A stretch of 64,000 bases of DNA from a bacterium (GTDB lineage: Bacteria; Bacillota; Clostridia; Oscillospirales; Acutalibacteraceae). The notes below the pieces were generated by a model, which did not search any database, was not told where the DNA came from, and worked only from the letters and a program-made list of their open reading frames with translations. The DNA is taken from NCBI GenBank assembly GCA_022774755.1, contig JALFLK010000011.1, forward strand, positions 1 through 64,000, written 5' to 3'. Below are positions 6,791-14,009 of this stretch, in pieces. The translations under genes and the position numbers were made by a program. How positions within the stretch are numbered: position 1 is the first letter of the stretch; each line of letters starts with the position of its first letter.

Positions 6791-6880
6791 AAATACTGCC
6801 ACCGGGTAGCGAATGTTAAGCATTCGATTACACATCGTTAGGTCTTAGAAGATGTGTAGTCGGATGCTTGTTTTTTGGAG
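6790..6880 (+). promoter_or_regulatory. Structured leader before the pnuC-like gene
   Basis: Two consecutive hairpins precede the gene: CGAATG-TTAAG-CATTCG (about 6809-6825) and TACACATC paired with GATGTGTA (about 6829-6858). The second is followed by CGGATGC and a short T run that runs into the GGAGG ribosome binding site. This could be a cis-acting RNA controlling transporter synthesis. I cannot match it to a known NAD-related, FMN or TPP riboswitch by eye, and it may overlap the element end. Confidence 0.4.
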
Positions 6881-6885
6881 GTACT

Positions 6886-7584
6886 ATGAAGAAAATAGAA
6901 TGGTTAATACATTATTTTACAAGGGTTGAAAAAATGTTGTGGGCGTTTTCTGCATTTGGTATTATTGTAGCTTTTTTTATCTTTGACAGAGATAATTATA
7001 TTACGCTTATGGCATCATTGATTGGAGTGACTTCGTTAATATTTAATGCTAAAGGGAACCCGATAGGGCAATTTTTAATGATTATTTTTAGTTCGCTATA
7101 TGGTTTTATATCTTACACGTTTTCATATTTTGGTGAAATGGCGACTTATCTTGGGATGACAGCACCTATGGCGTTAGTTGCTTTAATCTCGTGGCTAAGA
7201 AATCCCTATAAAGGAAATAAATCAGAAGTGAAAGTCAATCGAATAAGTAAAAAAGAACATATCTTTATGTGGGTTATGACTGTAATTGTGTCATTAATTT
7301 TTTATTTTATATTGGCGAATTTCCATACTGCTAACATAATTCCAAGCACCATATCTGTAACAACCAGTTTTTTAGCAGTATATCTTACATTCAGAAGAAG
7401 TCCCTATTTTGCACTAGGATATGCGGCAAATGATATAGTTTTGATTATTTTATGGACATTGGCAGTTCTGGAGGATATTTCTTATGCTTCCGTTATAGTA
7501 TGTTTCATCGCCTTTTTAGTAAATGATATTTATGGATTTTTGAGTTGGAGAAAAATGGAAATAAGACAGACGATTACGTTATAA
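6886..7584 (+). CDS. PnuC-family vitamin/nucleoside transporter
   Basis: A 232-residue polytopic membrane protein with about seven hydrophobic helices. ATG 6886 is chosen for the TTGGAGG at 6876-6881. The C-terminal stretch YAANDIVLIILWTLAVLEDISY carries the aromatic/Asn substrate-site pattern of PnuC transporters, which take up nicotinamide riboside or related vitamins by facilitated diffusion with intracellular trapping. Which substrate is used here (nicotinamide riboside, thiamine or riboflavin) cannot be decided. The gene is clearly more AT-rich than the chromosomal genes after 9.1 kb and lies just outside the integrase end, so it may be acquired DNA. Confidence 0.8.
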   Translation: MKKIEWLIHYFTRVEKMLWAFSAFGIIVAFFIFDRDNYITLMASLIGVTSLIFNAKGNPIGQFLMIIFSSLYGFISYTFSYFGEMATYLGMTAPMALVALISWLRNPYKGNKSEVKVNRISKKEHIFMWVMTVIVSLIFYFILANFHTANIIPSTISVTTSFLAVYLTFRRSPYFALGYAANDIVLIILWTLAVLEDISYASVIVCFIAFLVNDIYGFLSWRKMEIRQTITL

Positions 7585-7620
7585 TTTGCAAACTACACCG
7601 CTCCTTCTTTTCTCTATATA

Positions 7621-7812
7621 TTGAAATCAATCTCAAAGGACGGGGTGGCTATACCAAAGCGGTACAAATCACTTATCCGTTTGAAAAACAACCTGATAGC
7701 ACAAGGAAGATATACCGATTATGTTCATATTCTGCAAGATACCGTAAGCCAAGAAAACAAAGCTAAATTCAAAATATATCTGAATACGAAAAAGACCGCC
7801 TACACGATGTAA
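7621..7812 (+). pseudogene. Possible decayed gene fragment
   Basis: A 63-codon frame beginning at a TTG without a ribosome binding site and ending within a terminator hairpin. The translation is lysine-rich and soluble, with a plausible protein-like middle (IPKRYKSLIRLKNNLIAQGRYTDYVHIL), so it may be the C-terminal remnant of a larger gene. I do not recognise the family. Low confidence; it could be chance. Confidence 0.25.
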
Positions 7813-7821
7813 GCGGTCTTT
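7791..7821. terminator. Bidirectional terminator-like hairpin
   Basis: AAAGACCGC (7791-7799) pairs with GCGGTCTTT (7813-7821), with A-rich sequence on one side and T-rich on the other. It lies between the pnuC side and the convergent XRE/zinc-ribbon gene, so it can stop transcripts from both directions. Confidence 0.7.
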
Positions 7822-7873
7822 GCCTTACTTTAGATTAGACTCAATTTGTAAAAGCAGAGCCTGTGGGTATATT

Positions 7874-8311
7874 TTATTTCCAATGATTAAGCTTCGGTAC
7901 TACTGCTTCCATATGCGCTCTGACCTGTTCCGCAGGCCAATTCTCATTTGCCATATGTTCCACACAGAAATCAATAAGTTGTTCTTTGCTCTTATACTTG
8001 AATTCACCATCTGTATAGCACCACTTGCAGTATTCTTCATTGAATGTACCATCAGTCTCTTTGCTGATTGTAGAATCATCAAGGGGCATACCGCAGCATT
8101 GGCAAATAAGCTGTCTTGGAGCGCCAAGTAATGTGTTGATTGAAACATCAAAAAATTTTGAGAGCAGTTTCAGGGTTTCGGTATTTGGGATTGTTTCTCC
8201 GTTTTCCCAGCGAGATACTGCTTGCCTTGTGACAAAGACTTTTTCAGCAAGTTCATCTTGAGAGATACCCTTTTTAGTTCGGAGTTCAAGTATTACATCT
8301 TTTGTTTCCGT
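7874..8311 (-). CDS. XRE-family regulator fused to a zinc-ribbon domain, apparent ACG start
   Basis: A 145-codon frame read from an ACG at 8309-8311. The N-terminal half is an XRE helix-turn-helix (VILELRTKKGISQDELAEKV, then TRQAVSRWENGETIPN). The C-terminal half is a putative zinc-ribbon domain starting ICQCCGMPLDD and continuing EEYCKWCYTDGEF, with four cysteines in two pairs. Homologues normally begin METKDVILELR. Here that position reads ACG-GAA-ACA after a GGTGG ribosome binding site, so ATG has become ACG. Either it uses a rare start at low efficiency, or it has lost its start, or there is a sequence error. The internal ATG 8089 would give only the zinc ribbon. Confidence 0.7.
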   Translation of the reverse strand, partial: TETKDVILELRTKKGISQDELAEKVFVTRQAVSRWENGETIPNTETLKLLSKFFDVSINTLLGAPRQLICQCCGMPLDDSTISKETDGTFNEEYCKWCYTDGEFKYKSKEQLIDFCVEHMANENWPAEQVRAHMEAVVPKLNHWK

Positions 8312-8504
8312 TTATTATCACCACCTTGTAAAAATAATAATACAGGTACATTATAAATGCAAGCAACCGGCTGTTGCTCCAAATTCCTTATTGTTTTACA
8401 ATTTGGGAGATGCCAATATCTTTTCCGTTGCTTCTATGTTTTTCCAATAACGGACGCATACTGCTCTTATACTTAGATAAATAAGCGGTCTTTGATTATG
8501 TAGA

Positions 8505-8519
8505 GTTTGTCCGACAAAC
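8505..8519. repeat. Short perfect palindrome
   Basis: GTTTGTC-C-GACAAAC is a 15-base near-perfect palindrome in a non-coding AT-rich gap (8340-8529). It may be an operator or a mobile-element end. Nothing else in this gap is recognised. Confidence 0.35.
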
Positions 8520-8529
8520 CGGAATTTAT

Positions 8530-8976
8530 CTATTCATCCACAATTCGCCATCTTAAGGTGTTTGCCACAATACAGGTATCTGCGGGTTCATGGATTGAAT
8601 TGTCGACTTTTGTAACGTCAAACCAATCTGTATCTGACCATACAATCACCCTATCAGGATTTCAAGGTAGTAAATTGTCGTGAAACGCCAGATATGCATC
8701 TAAAATATCGCAGAAATAATTATCTTGCCATCCAACCAAATGCATTTGTCGAAGACCTGAAAACTGAAGTTCGATAGTTCTGGGTTTCCACTGACATTGG
8801 AATATCACAGATAGTCTTCGACTCGCCGCATCACCAAAATGCATTGTCCCTTTATCATCTACAAAAGCTCCATTCTGAAAGCTGAGTGACACAATATAAG
8901 CATCGTGAAAGCCGCCATAGGTAGACATCAAGAACTCAATATCTCTTTCCGTTTCAATATTGTGCCAGTTATCCAT
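8530..8976 (-). pseudogene. Conserved hypothetical protein interrupted by an in-frame TGA
   Basis: Read on the minus strand from ATG 8976, the frame gives 104 residues (starting MDNWHNIETERDIEFLMSTY, with GGFHDAYIVSLSF) and stops at TGA (8662-8664). Beyond the stop the same frame continues for 43 codons with coherent protein sequence, DRVIVWSDTDWFDV then CIVANTLRWRIVDE, to TAG at 8530-8532. The TGA sits where a W codon (TGG) would be natural. This is therefore a full-length gene of about 148 residues with a nonsense change, or a sequencing error. I know no function; the aromatic, acidic composition is like small cytosolic immunity-type proteins, which is only an impression. Confidence 0.65.
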
Positions 8977-9100
8977 CTTTTCACCTCGCCAAAGCCCGAT
9001 TTATCTTTTTCTTACTTTTCGATTATATAATTTGTTTACAAAATTAAGTCCTGCGGTTTTTTTTAATTAAAACAGCGGTATTGAAAAAATCCGTGAGGCT

Positions 9101-9757
9101 CTAAAAATATGTATTCAGCAAAAAATCCCTCGCTTGTTCTAAGTCGTCAAACAAACCGAAAAGTTTAGCCTTTCGCTCGTCGTCGGGCTTTATAAAATCG
9201 GGTATCATAATTACCCGCATTTTTGCGTTAATCCCTGCGTCAACTCCGGTCAGGCTGTCCTCAAATACAATGCAGTCGTCTTTTGAAAGGTCAAGCGCCT
9301 TGGCGGCGGTTAAAAATACCTCCGGGTGGGGTTTGCCGTTTTTTACGGTGTCTCCGCAAATGTAAGCGTCAAAATAGCTTTCAACCTTGGCTTTTTTCAG
9401 CATCTCAACGGCGTATGCTCGGGAGCTTGAGGTCGCAAGGGCAATTTTTACGGAATTGTCCCTGAAAAATTTTAAAATATTATAGAGTCCCCTTTTTACG
9501 GGAACTCCGTTTTTTTGAATTTCATCGCTAAAATAACGATTTCCTGCGCTCCTCAGGGACTGATAATCAAAACCCTCTCCGTAAAGCGCCTTGTAGAATT
9601 TTTGAACCTCTGCGGTGCGCTTACCGATTGTTTTTTTGTAGATTTCAAAGCTGTACGGGATTTTGGCATCGTCCATTGCTTTTTGCCAAGCACGGTAAGT
9701 AAGGTTTTCCGTGTCAAACATCAAGCCGTCCATATCAAAAACGGCGCCTTTTATCAT
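9101..9757 (-). CDS. HAD-superfamily phosphatase, beta-phosphoglucomutase-like
   Basis: A 218-residue haloacid-dehalogenase-like hydrolase. Motif I is DMDG with nucleophile D8 and acid/base D10. Motif II is LATSSS near residue 110, a conserved lysine lies in GKPHPEVF near 142, and motif IV is VFEDSLTGVDAG near 160. The helical cap between residues 15 and 85 is of the C1 type found in beta-phosphoglucomutases and small sugar-phosphate phosphatases. The exact substrate is unknown. It lies 12 bases downstream of lexA on the same strand and may be read through from it. Confidence 0.85.
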   Translation of the reverse strand: MIKGAVFDMDGLMFDTENLTYRAWQKAMDDAKIPYSFEIYKKTIGKRTAEVQKFYKALYGEGFDYQSLRSAGNRYFSDEIQKNGVPVKRGLYNILKFFRDNSVKIALATSSSRAYAVEMLKKAKVESYFDAYICGDTVKNGKPHPEVFLTAAKALDLSKDDCIVFEDSLTGVDAGINAKMRVIMIPDFIKPDDERKAKLFGLFDDLEQARDFLLNTYF

Positions 9758-9769
9758 AAAAACACACCC

Positions 9770-10360
9770 TTAATAATTTCTGACCAATGTGATAACCGTA
9801 CCTAAAATTACAACTTCGTCAACGATAATCGGCTCGTAGCTGTCGTTTTCGGGCTGAAGGCGGAAATGGCCGTGCTCCTTGTAAAATCTTTTTACGGTTG
9901 CGCTGTCGTCAACAAGGGCAACAACAATAGTGCCGTTTTCGGCTACAGGCGTTCTGTTAACCACAACAATATCGCCGTCCAGTATTCCTGCGTTGACCAT
10001 ACTGTCGCCCTTAATTCTCAGGGCAAAAAGCTCTCTGCCTCGGCGTATGCTTTCGGGCACGGGAACATAACCCTCAATTTCTTCAACTGCAAGAATCGGC
10101 GTGCCGGCGGCAACTCTGCCCAGTACGGGAACATTTGTGGATTTTTCACCTCTGCCGACAATTCTTATACATCTGTTCACACCGTGCTCTCTTTCAATAA
10201 GTCCACGCTGTTCCAGCGTGTTCAGATGCAGATGAACTGTGGAAGTAGAGCTTAAACCGGTGGCTTCGCAAATTTCTCTGACAGAGGGTATTCTTTCGTT
10301 TTCCGAACATTCAACAAGATAATCGTAAACCTTTTGCTGACTTTTTGTAAGCGGTTTCAT
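9770..10360 (-). CDS. lexA: LexA repressor of the SOS response
   Basis: A 196-residue repressor. ATG 10360 is chosen over the longer frame because GGAGG lies seven bases upstream. Residues 1-70 form the winged helix (LTKSQQKVYDYL, then IPSVREICEATGLSSTSTVHLHLN). Next comes a linker with the self-cleavage site Ala-Gly in GRVAAGTPIL and an S24 domain with catalytic serine in GDSMVNAGI and catalytic lysine in ATVKRFYKE. On RecA-ssDNA contact LexA cleaves itself and SOS genes are induced. A palindrome resembling a LexA box sits about 100 bases upstream, suggesting autoregulation. Confidence 0.95.
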   Translation of the reverse strand: MKPLTKSQQKVYDYLVECSENERIPSVREICEATGLSSTSTVHLHLNTLEQRGLIEREHGVNRCIRIVGRGEKSTNVPVLGRVAAGTPILAVEEIEGYVPVPESIRRGRELFALRIKGDSMVNAGILDGDIVVVNRTPVAENGTIVVALVDDSATVKRFYKEHGHFRLQPENDSYEPIIVDEVVILGTVITLVRNY

Positions 10361-10462
10361 AAACATACCTCCGATAAAGGAAATAAACCGTTTAATATTA
10401 TTGGGGTGTTGCAGAAAAGCCTGCACCCTTTTCATAATTCTAACATATATTTATATAAAATG

Positions 10463-10476
10463 CAAACATTTGTTTG
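10463..10476. promoter_or_regulatory. Probable LexA (SOS) box upstream of lexA
   Basis: CAAACATTTGTTTG is a perfect palindrome close to the Firmicute SOS box CGAACnnnnGTTCG, with A and T in place of the inner-flanking G and C. Its position ahead of lexA fits autoregulation. Confidence 0.6.
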
Positions 10477-10621
10477 TGGTTTAACGGTATGATTTTACAT
10501 AAATTTTACTGACTTTTGTTCAAAAAGTAGTTTTTTTATCACAAAAGTGAAAAAAATTTTATGAATTTGACAAAAATCAACGAAGTTTTCACAAAACCGT
10601 CACATAAATATTGTTTAATAG

Positions 10622-10764
10622 TACTGTGCTTGGGGCGGGACCGCAACTGCCCCGGTATATTGTTCTACCCTCCTCAATGTAAATCTAATCAGAGATTTAC
10701 TATTGTACCCCTCATTTTTAAGAACAAGGATTCACCAAGCCTGCCGCAAGGGCTTGGTGTTTTC
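10622..10764 (+). ncRNA. Candidate 6S-like RNA
   Basis: A non-coding stretch with a rod-like fold. The outer arm GCTTGG (about 10628) can pair with CCAAGC (10735-10740). A GC-rich side hairpin GGGGC/GCCCC follows. An inner stem TTGTTCT/AGAACAA (about 10660/10720) encloses a C-rich open bubble on both sides, and an apical hairpin GTAAATCT/AGATTTAC closes it. The end is the hairpin CACCAAGCC/GGCTTGGTG with T-rich sequence. A central bubble between two stems is the hallmark of 6S RNA, which sequesters RNA polymerase. The assignment is structural only; no conserved sequence was matched. A TTTAAT -10-like box lies at 10614-10619. Confidence 0.4.
10733..10764 (+). terminator. Intrinsic terminator of the candidate 6S-like RNA
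   Basis: CACCAAGCC (10733-10741) pairs with GGCTTGGTG (10751-10759), followed by TTTTCC. Confidence 0.7.
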
Positions 10765-10885
10765 CTTTTAAAGTATTAAAAAAGCCGAGTTATTAATTAA
10801 AGCAGAAGTTTTATCTAAAGCAGAAACTTTTACAAATATTTCGGCTTTCCGCTTAATTGCTAAATATTATATAAGGTTGATTATT

Positions 10886-11308
10886 ATGAAGATAAAAAAG
10901 TACAATTATCTGCCTGAGGACGCAAAATTTATCAGAGAACAGGTTTTTATCCGAGAACAGGGATTTAAGGTTGAGTTTGACGATACAGATAAGTACGCAG
11001 TCCATCTTGTAGCGTACGATGGCACCGTACCGGCCGGCACATGCAGGTATTATAAGGGACAAGACGGCGATACATATGTAATCGGCAGAGTAGCCGTCCT
11101 TAAAAATATGAGAGGAAAACATACAGGCTCGCTTCTTTTGGAAGAAGCACAACGGCAAATAGCCGAAGCAGGCGGAAAATACGCCGAGCTTTCCTCCCAG
11201 GTTTCTGCCTCTGAATTTTATGAAAAAGCAGGCTACACAAAAGCCGGAGAAGTATATTATGACGAGTTTTGCCCTCATATTAAAATGATAAAAACGCTTG
11301 ACAAATAA
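10886..11308 (+). CDS. GNAT-family N-acetyltransferase
   Basis: A 140-residue acetyltransferase. ATG 10886 is preferred to the upstream TTG because of the AAGG nine bases before it. The sequence EQVFIREQGFKVEFDDTDKYAVHLVAYD and the acetyl-CoA loop region VAVLKNMRGKHTGSLLLEEA are typical of the ElaA/YjcF-like GNAT branch, and SEFYEKAGY is the usual C-terminal motif. The substrate is unknown. It is a single-gene unit: a terminator follows, and the two-component system downstream is convergent. Confidence 0.85.
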   Translation: MKIKKYNYLPEDAKFIREQVFIREQGFKVEFDDTDKYAVHLVAYDGTVPAGTCRYYKGQDGDTYVIGRVAVLKNMRGKHTGSLLLEEAQRQIAEAGGKYAELSSQVSASEFYEKAGYTKAGEVYYDEFCPHIKMIKTLDK

Positions 11309-11310
11309 AA

Positions 11311-11340
11311 AACCGCCCGTTGTTGAAGTAACGGGTGGTT
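11311..11340. terminator. Bidirectional terminator
   Basis: AACCGCCCGTT (11311-11321) pairs with AACGGGTGGTT (11330-11340), flanked by A on the left and T on the right. It separates the GNAT gene from the convergent histidine kinase gene. Confidence 0.85.
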
Positions 11341-11381
11341 TTCTTTATGCAGTAAGTTATAAAAATATTTTTATGCAAAAA

Positions 11382-12950
11382 CTAATTTTTGCTTTTGCTT
11401 TGACGGTTGTTTTGGGGTTTGCTTTTTGGGTCGGTGCAGGGGAGTTCAAACCAGAAGGTGCTTCCCTGACCCTCTACACTTGTCACACCGTATTGCGCAT
11501 GGTGCAGTTCCAGTATTTTCTTGACAATAGAAAGTCCCAGACCTGTTCCGATTACAGCACGCTTATGCTCCTTATCAACCTTATAATATCTGTCCCAGAT
11601 ATATTCCAGCTTATCCTGAGGAATACCGTCGCCATGGTCAATAACTTCAATGCGGACTGCTCCGTCCTTTACAGTCTGGCAAACGATTACCGTTTTGTCA
11701 TCGCCGGCATAATTTATGGCATTATTTGTAAGGTTGTAGATAACCTGGCTGAGCTTAAGCTCATCGCCGTAAACATAAACATTTTCATCACTTTCAAAGG
11801 TGATGTTGTAACCGTCCTGCTCTTTAAGCTTAGCATATCGTCTGAAAATATCGTTTATGCTGTCGGTAAGAGAAAATACTGTCTGCTCTAATTTGATGGT
11901 ACCTGCCTGAAGCTTTGATAAATCAAGCAAATCGGTAACAAGACTGCTGAGCCTGCTTGCCTCGTCAATAATAATCTGAACATTTTCAGGTGTATTTTCC
12001 CCGGGCAAGTCCCTCATAACCTCGGCATAGCCGGTAATCATCGTCAGCGGCGTGCGCAGGTCATGAGAAATATTGGCGATTAGCTCCTGACGCAAATCTT
12101 CAACCTTAGACAGCTCGGTTCTTGCGTAGTTTAAGGTGTCGTTAAGCTCCTTAACCTCTAAATATCCGCTTCCGTTAAACTCAACATGATAATTCTGCTT
12201 AGCAAGCTCTTTTGCAGATTTGGTCATATCGGAAAGAGGTCTTGAAATTCTCATTGCGGCATAAAGAGAAAGGATTATTGCAAATAAAAACAAAATAACC
12301 GACACAATAATAAGCTGTATTCTAAGGGTGTCCACAACTGAGCTTACAGGGGTAATCATAGAGTTTATTAGCAGTAAATATTCGCTGTTGTTATCAAGGG
12401 GTATAATTTCGGCATAGACCATATTGTCGTACCTGTAATTCATACTCGCCTCTTTGGGCAAAATTACTTCTTTTGAAGAGCCCTTTGAATCCTCCGTGCT
12501 TTGTTTTCCGATTATTTCCTGAAAATCCTTGGTATTTTTGATTTCTGCCGTAGTAGTTGTTGTGCCCAAAAACGTACCGCCGTGATTTAAGGCTTCACGG
12601 TAGTATTTATATGCCTGATGTTCCTGAAAATCTCCTCCGCCGATAGGATTATTGTATTCGCAGGAATACTTTTTTAAGAAAATCGGAGAAGAAGTGTCAT
12701 AGACATAAACCGAAAGTCCGTTTTTTCTTGATATATTATCCACAATATCTTCAAGATTGTTGTTTTTGATGCTTACGGAAATTTGTTTTGCGCTTTGTTC
12801 AACCCGGGTGGATTTAATCGACTTGTAAAAGCCCTCAAGGAAAACAATCTGAAAAATCCACAGCAGTACAAGCATTACGCAAACAATAACAAGAAAATAA
12901 GCGGCAAGCTTGTATTTAAGGGGCAAAAGCTTCCATTTAGTTTGTTTCAA
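11382..12950 (-). CDS. Sensor histidine kinase
   Basis: A 522-residue membrane kinase. One helix at about residues 14-38 and a second at about 211-233 flank an extracytoplasmic sensor domain of roughly 170 residues. A HAMP linker (RISRPLSDMTKSAKELA) is followed by the H-box NISHDLRTPLTM with phosphoacceptor H296. The ATPase boxes are N (QVIYNLTNNAINYA), G1 (DHGDGIPQ) and G2 (GTGLGLSIVKKI). It phosphorylates the response regulator encoded just upstream, whose 3' end overlaps its start by 14 bases. The sensed signal is unknown. The architecture is of the PhoR/VanS/ResE class. Confidence 0.93.
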   Translation of the reverse strand: MKQTKWKLLPLKYKLAAYFLVIVCVMLVLLWIFQIVFLEGFYKSIKSTRVEQSAKQISVSIKNNNLEDIVDNISRKNGLSVYVYDTSSPIFLKKYSCEYNNPIGGGDFQEHQAYKYYREALNHGGTFLGTTTTTAEIKNTKDFQEIIGKQSTEDSKGSSKEVILPKEASMNYRYDNMVYAEIIPLDNNSEYLLLINSMITPVSSVVDTLRIQLIIVSVILFLFAIILSLYAAMRISRPLSDMTKSAKELAKQNYHVEFNGSGYLEVKELNDTLNYARTELSKVEDLRQELIANISHDLRTPLTMITGYAEVMRDLPGENTPENVQIIIDEASRLSSLVTDLLDLSKLQAGTIKLEQTVFSLTDSINDIFRRYAKLKEQDGYNITFESDENVYVYGDELKLSQVIYNLTNNAINYAGDDKTVIVCQTVKDGAVRIEVIDHGDGIPQDKLEYIWDRYYKVDKEHKRAVIGTGLGLSIVKKILELHHAQYGVTSVEGQGSTFWFELPCTDPKSKPQNNRQSKSKN

Positions 12951-13611
12951 ATCGGTAACCTACTCCTCTTAATGTTACTATACATTTGCTGTATTCACCC
13001 AAGCTTTTTCTCAAAAGCTTAATGTGGGTGTCAAGGGTTCTCTCGTCTCCGAAAAAGTCGTAGCCCCAGACCTCGCTGATGAGTTTTTCTCTTGTAAGGG
13101 CAATTCCCTTGTTCTTCACCATAAAGAAGAATAATTCATATTCCTTGGGGGTCATCTCAATTCTGTTTCCGTCAATGGTAACAATCCGTGCGCTGAAATC
13201 CACGGTCAGTCCCTTGTATGTAAACACATCTTTTTTGTCTGTGTTTTGGGCGTTGCTCCTTTTTAAAACGGCGTTTACACGCATCATAAGTTCTTTCGGA
13301 GAGAAAGGCTTGACCACATAGTCGTCGGTGCCCAGCTCAAAGCCGTGTATTTTATCGTATTCTTCTCCTCTTGCCGAAAGCATAATAATCGGAGTATTGC
13401 AGAATTTTCTGATTTCTTTGCAAGCGGAAAATCCGTCAAGCTCGGGCATCATAACATCCATAATTATTATATCGAAGCTTTGCTCCTTGCAAACCTCAAT
13501 AGCCTGCATACCGTCAACTGCTTCAAAAACACTGTGCCCCTCAAATTCGGCATACTTTTTGATAATCTGTCTGATTCTCGCCTCGTCGTCCACAACTAAT
13601 ATTTTGCTCAT
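12937..13611 (-). CDS. OmpR/PhoB-family response regulator
   Basis: A 224-residue DNA-binding regulator with ATG 13611 behind GGAGGAAG. The receiver domain spans residues 1-120 with acidic pocket DD (8-9), phosphoacceptor D52 (IIMDVMMPELDG) and the lysine of VVKPFSP near 103. The C-terminal winged helix occupies residues 130-222 (MTPKEYELFFFMVKNKG, then DERTLDTHIKLLRKSL). It is the first gene of a two-gene operon with its kinase. A 149-base repeat element lies in the intergenic region upstream. Confidence 0.95.
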   Translation of the reverse strand: MSKILVVDDEARIRQIIKKYAEFEGHSVFEAVDGMQAIEVCKEQSFDIIIMDVMMPELDGFSACKEIRKFCNTPIIMLSARGEEYDKIHGFELGTDDYVVKPFSPKELMMRVNAVLKRSNAQNTDKKDVFTYKGLTVDFSARIVTIDGNRIEMTPKEYELFFFMVKNKGIALTREKLISEVWGYDFFGDERTLDTHIKLLRKSLGEYSKCIVTLRGVGYRFETN

Positions 13612-13663
13612 AACTTCCTCCGTAATGAAATATTATTAAACCCTTGTGTATTTATGGAACCGC

Positions 13664-13812
13664 TGAATAAATCACGCTAAAAAGCTGTTTGCACATCTTG
13701 CTTGTATATTCTCCGCCATATTGCCCAAAATTCGCACAAAGGCGTCAGCCTGTGAACAAAAAATAATCTGACAAAAAATCTGACGGCGAAATAAGCACAA
13801 ACGATTTATTCA
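13664..13812. repeat. MITE-like intergenic repeat, family A, copy 1
   Basis: A 149-base element bounded by the inverted ends TGAATAAATC (13664-13673) and GATTTATTCA (13803-13812). Internal words such as GCTGTTTGCA, TTGCTTG and GGCGTCAGCCT recur in related copies at 57.7 kb and 52.5 kb. No ORF and no clear target duplication are seen. It lies between the divergent response regulator and fumarase genes. Confidence 0.7.
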
Positions 13813-14009
13813 TTACTTCCTTAAAATAATATTTTTTTGTGACAAAAATATGTCGGTTATCTTAATTTTTATCAAACTTAACGCAGATTTTACAAAATTA
13901 TAATACCATACTTTTTAAAATATTGAAATAGCTTAAGAAATATTTTATAATATAAATATGCAATACTGATATTTCTCTAAAAGGGACATTTGACGGTTTG
14001 GAGGCTGTA

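Noticed and set aside
10561-10779. A 72-codon plus-strand frame over the 6S-like region
   Set aside because: It has no ribosome binding site, its translation is not protein-like and it covers several strong RNA stems including the terminator.
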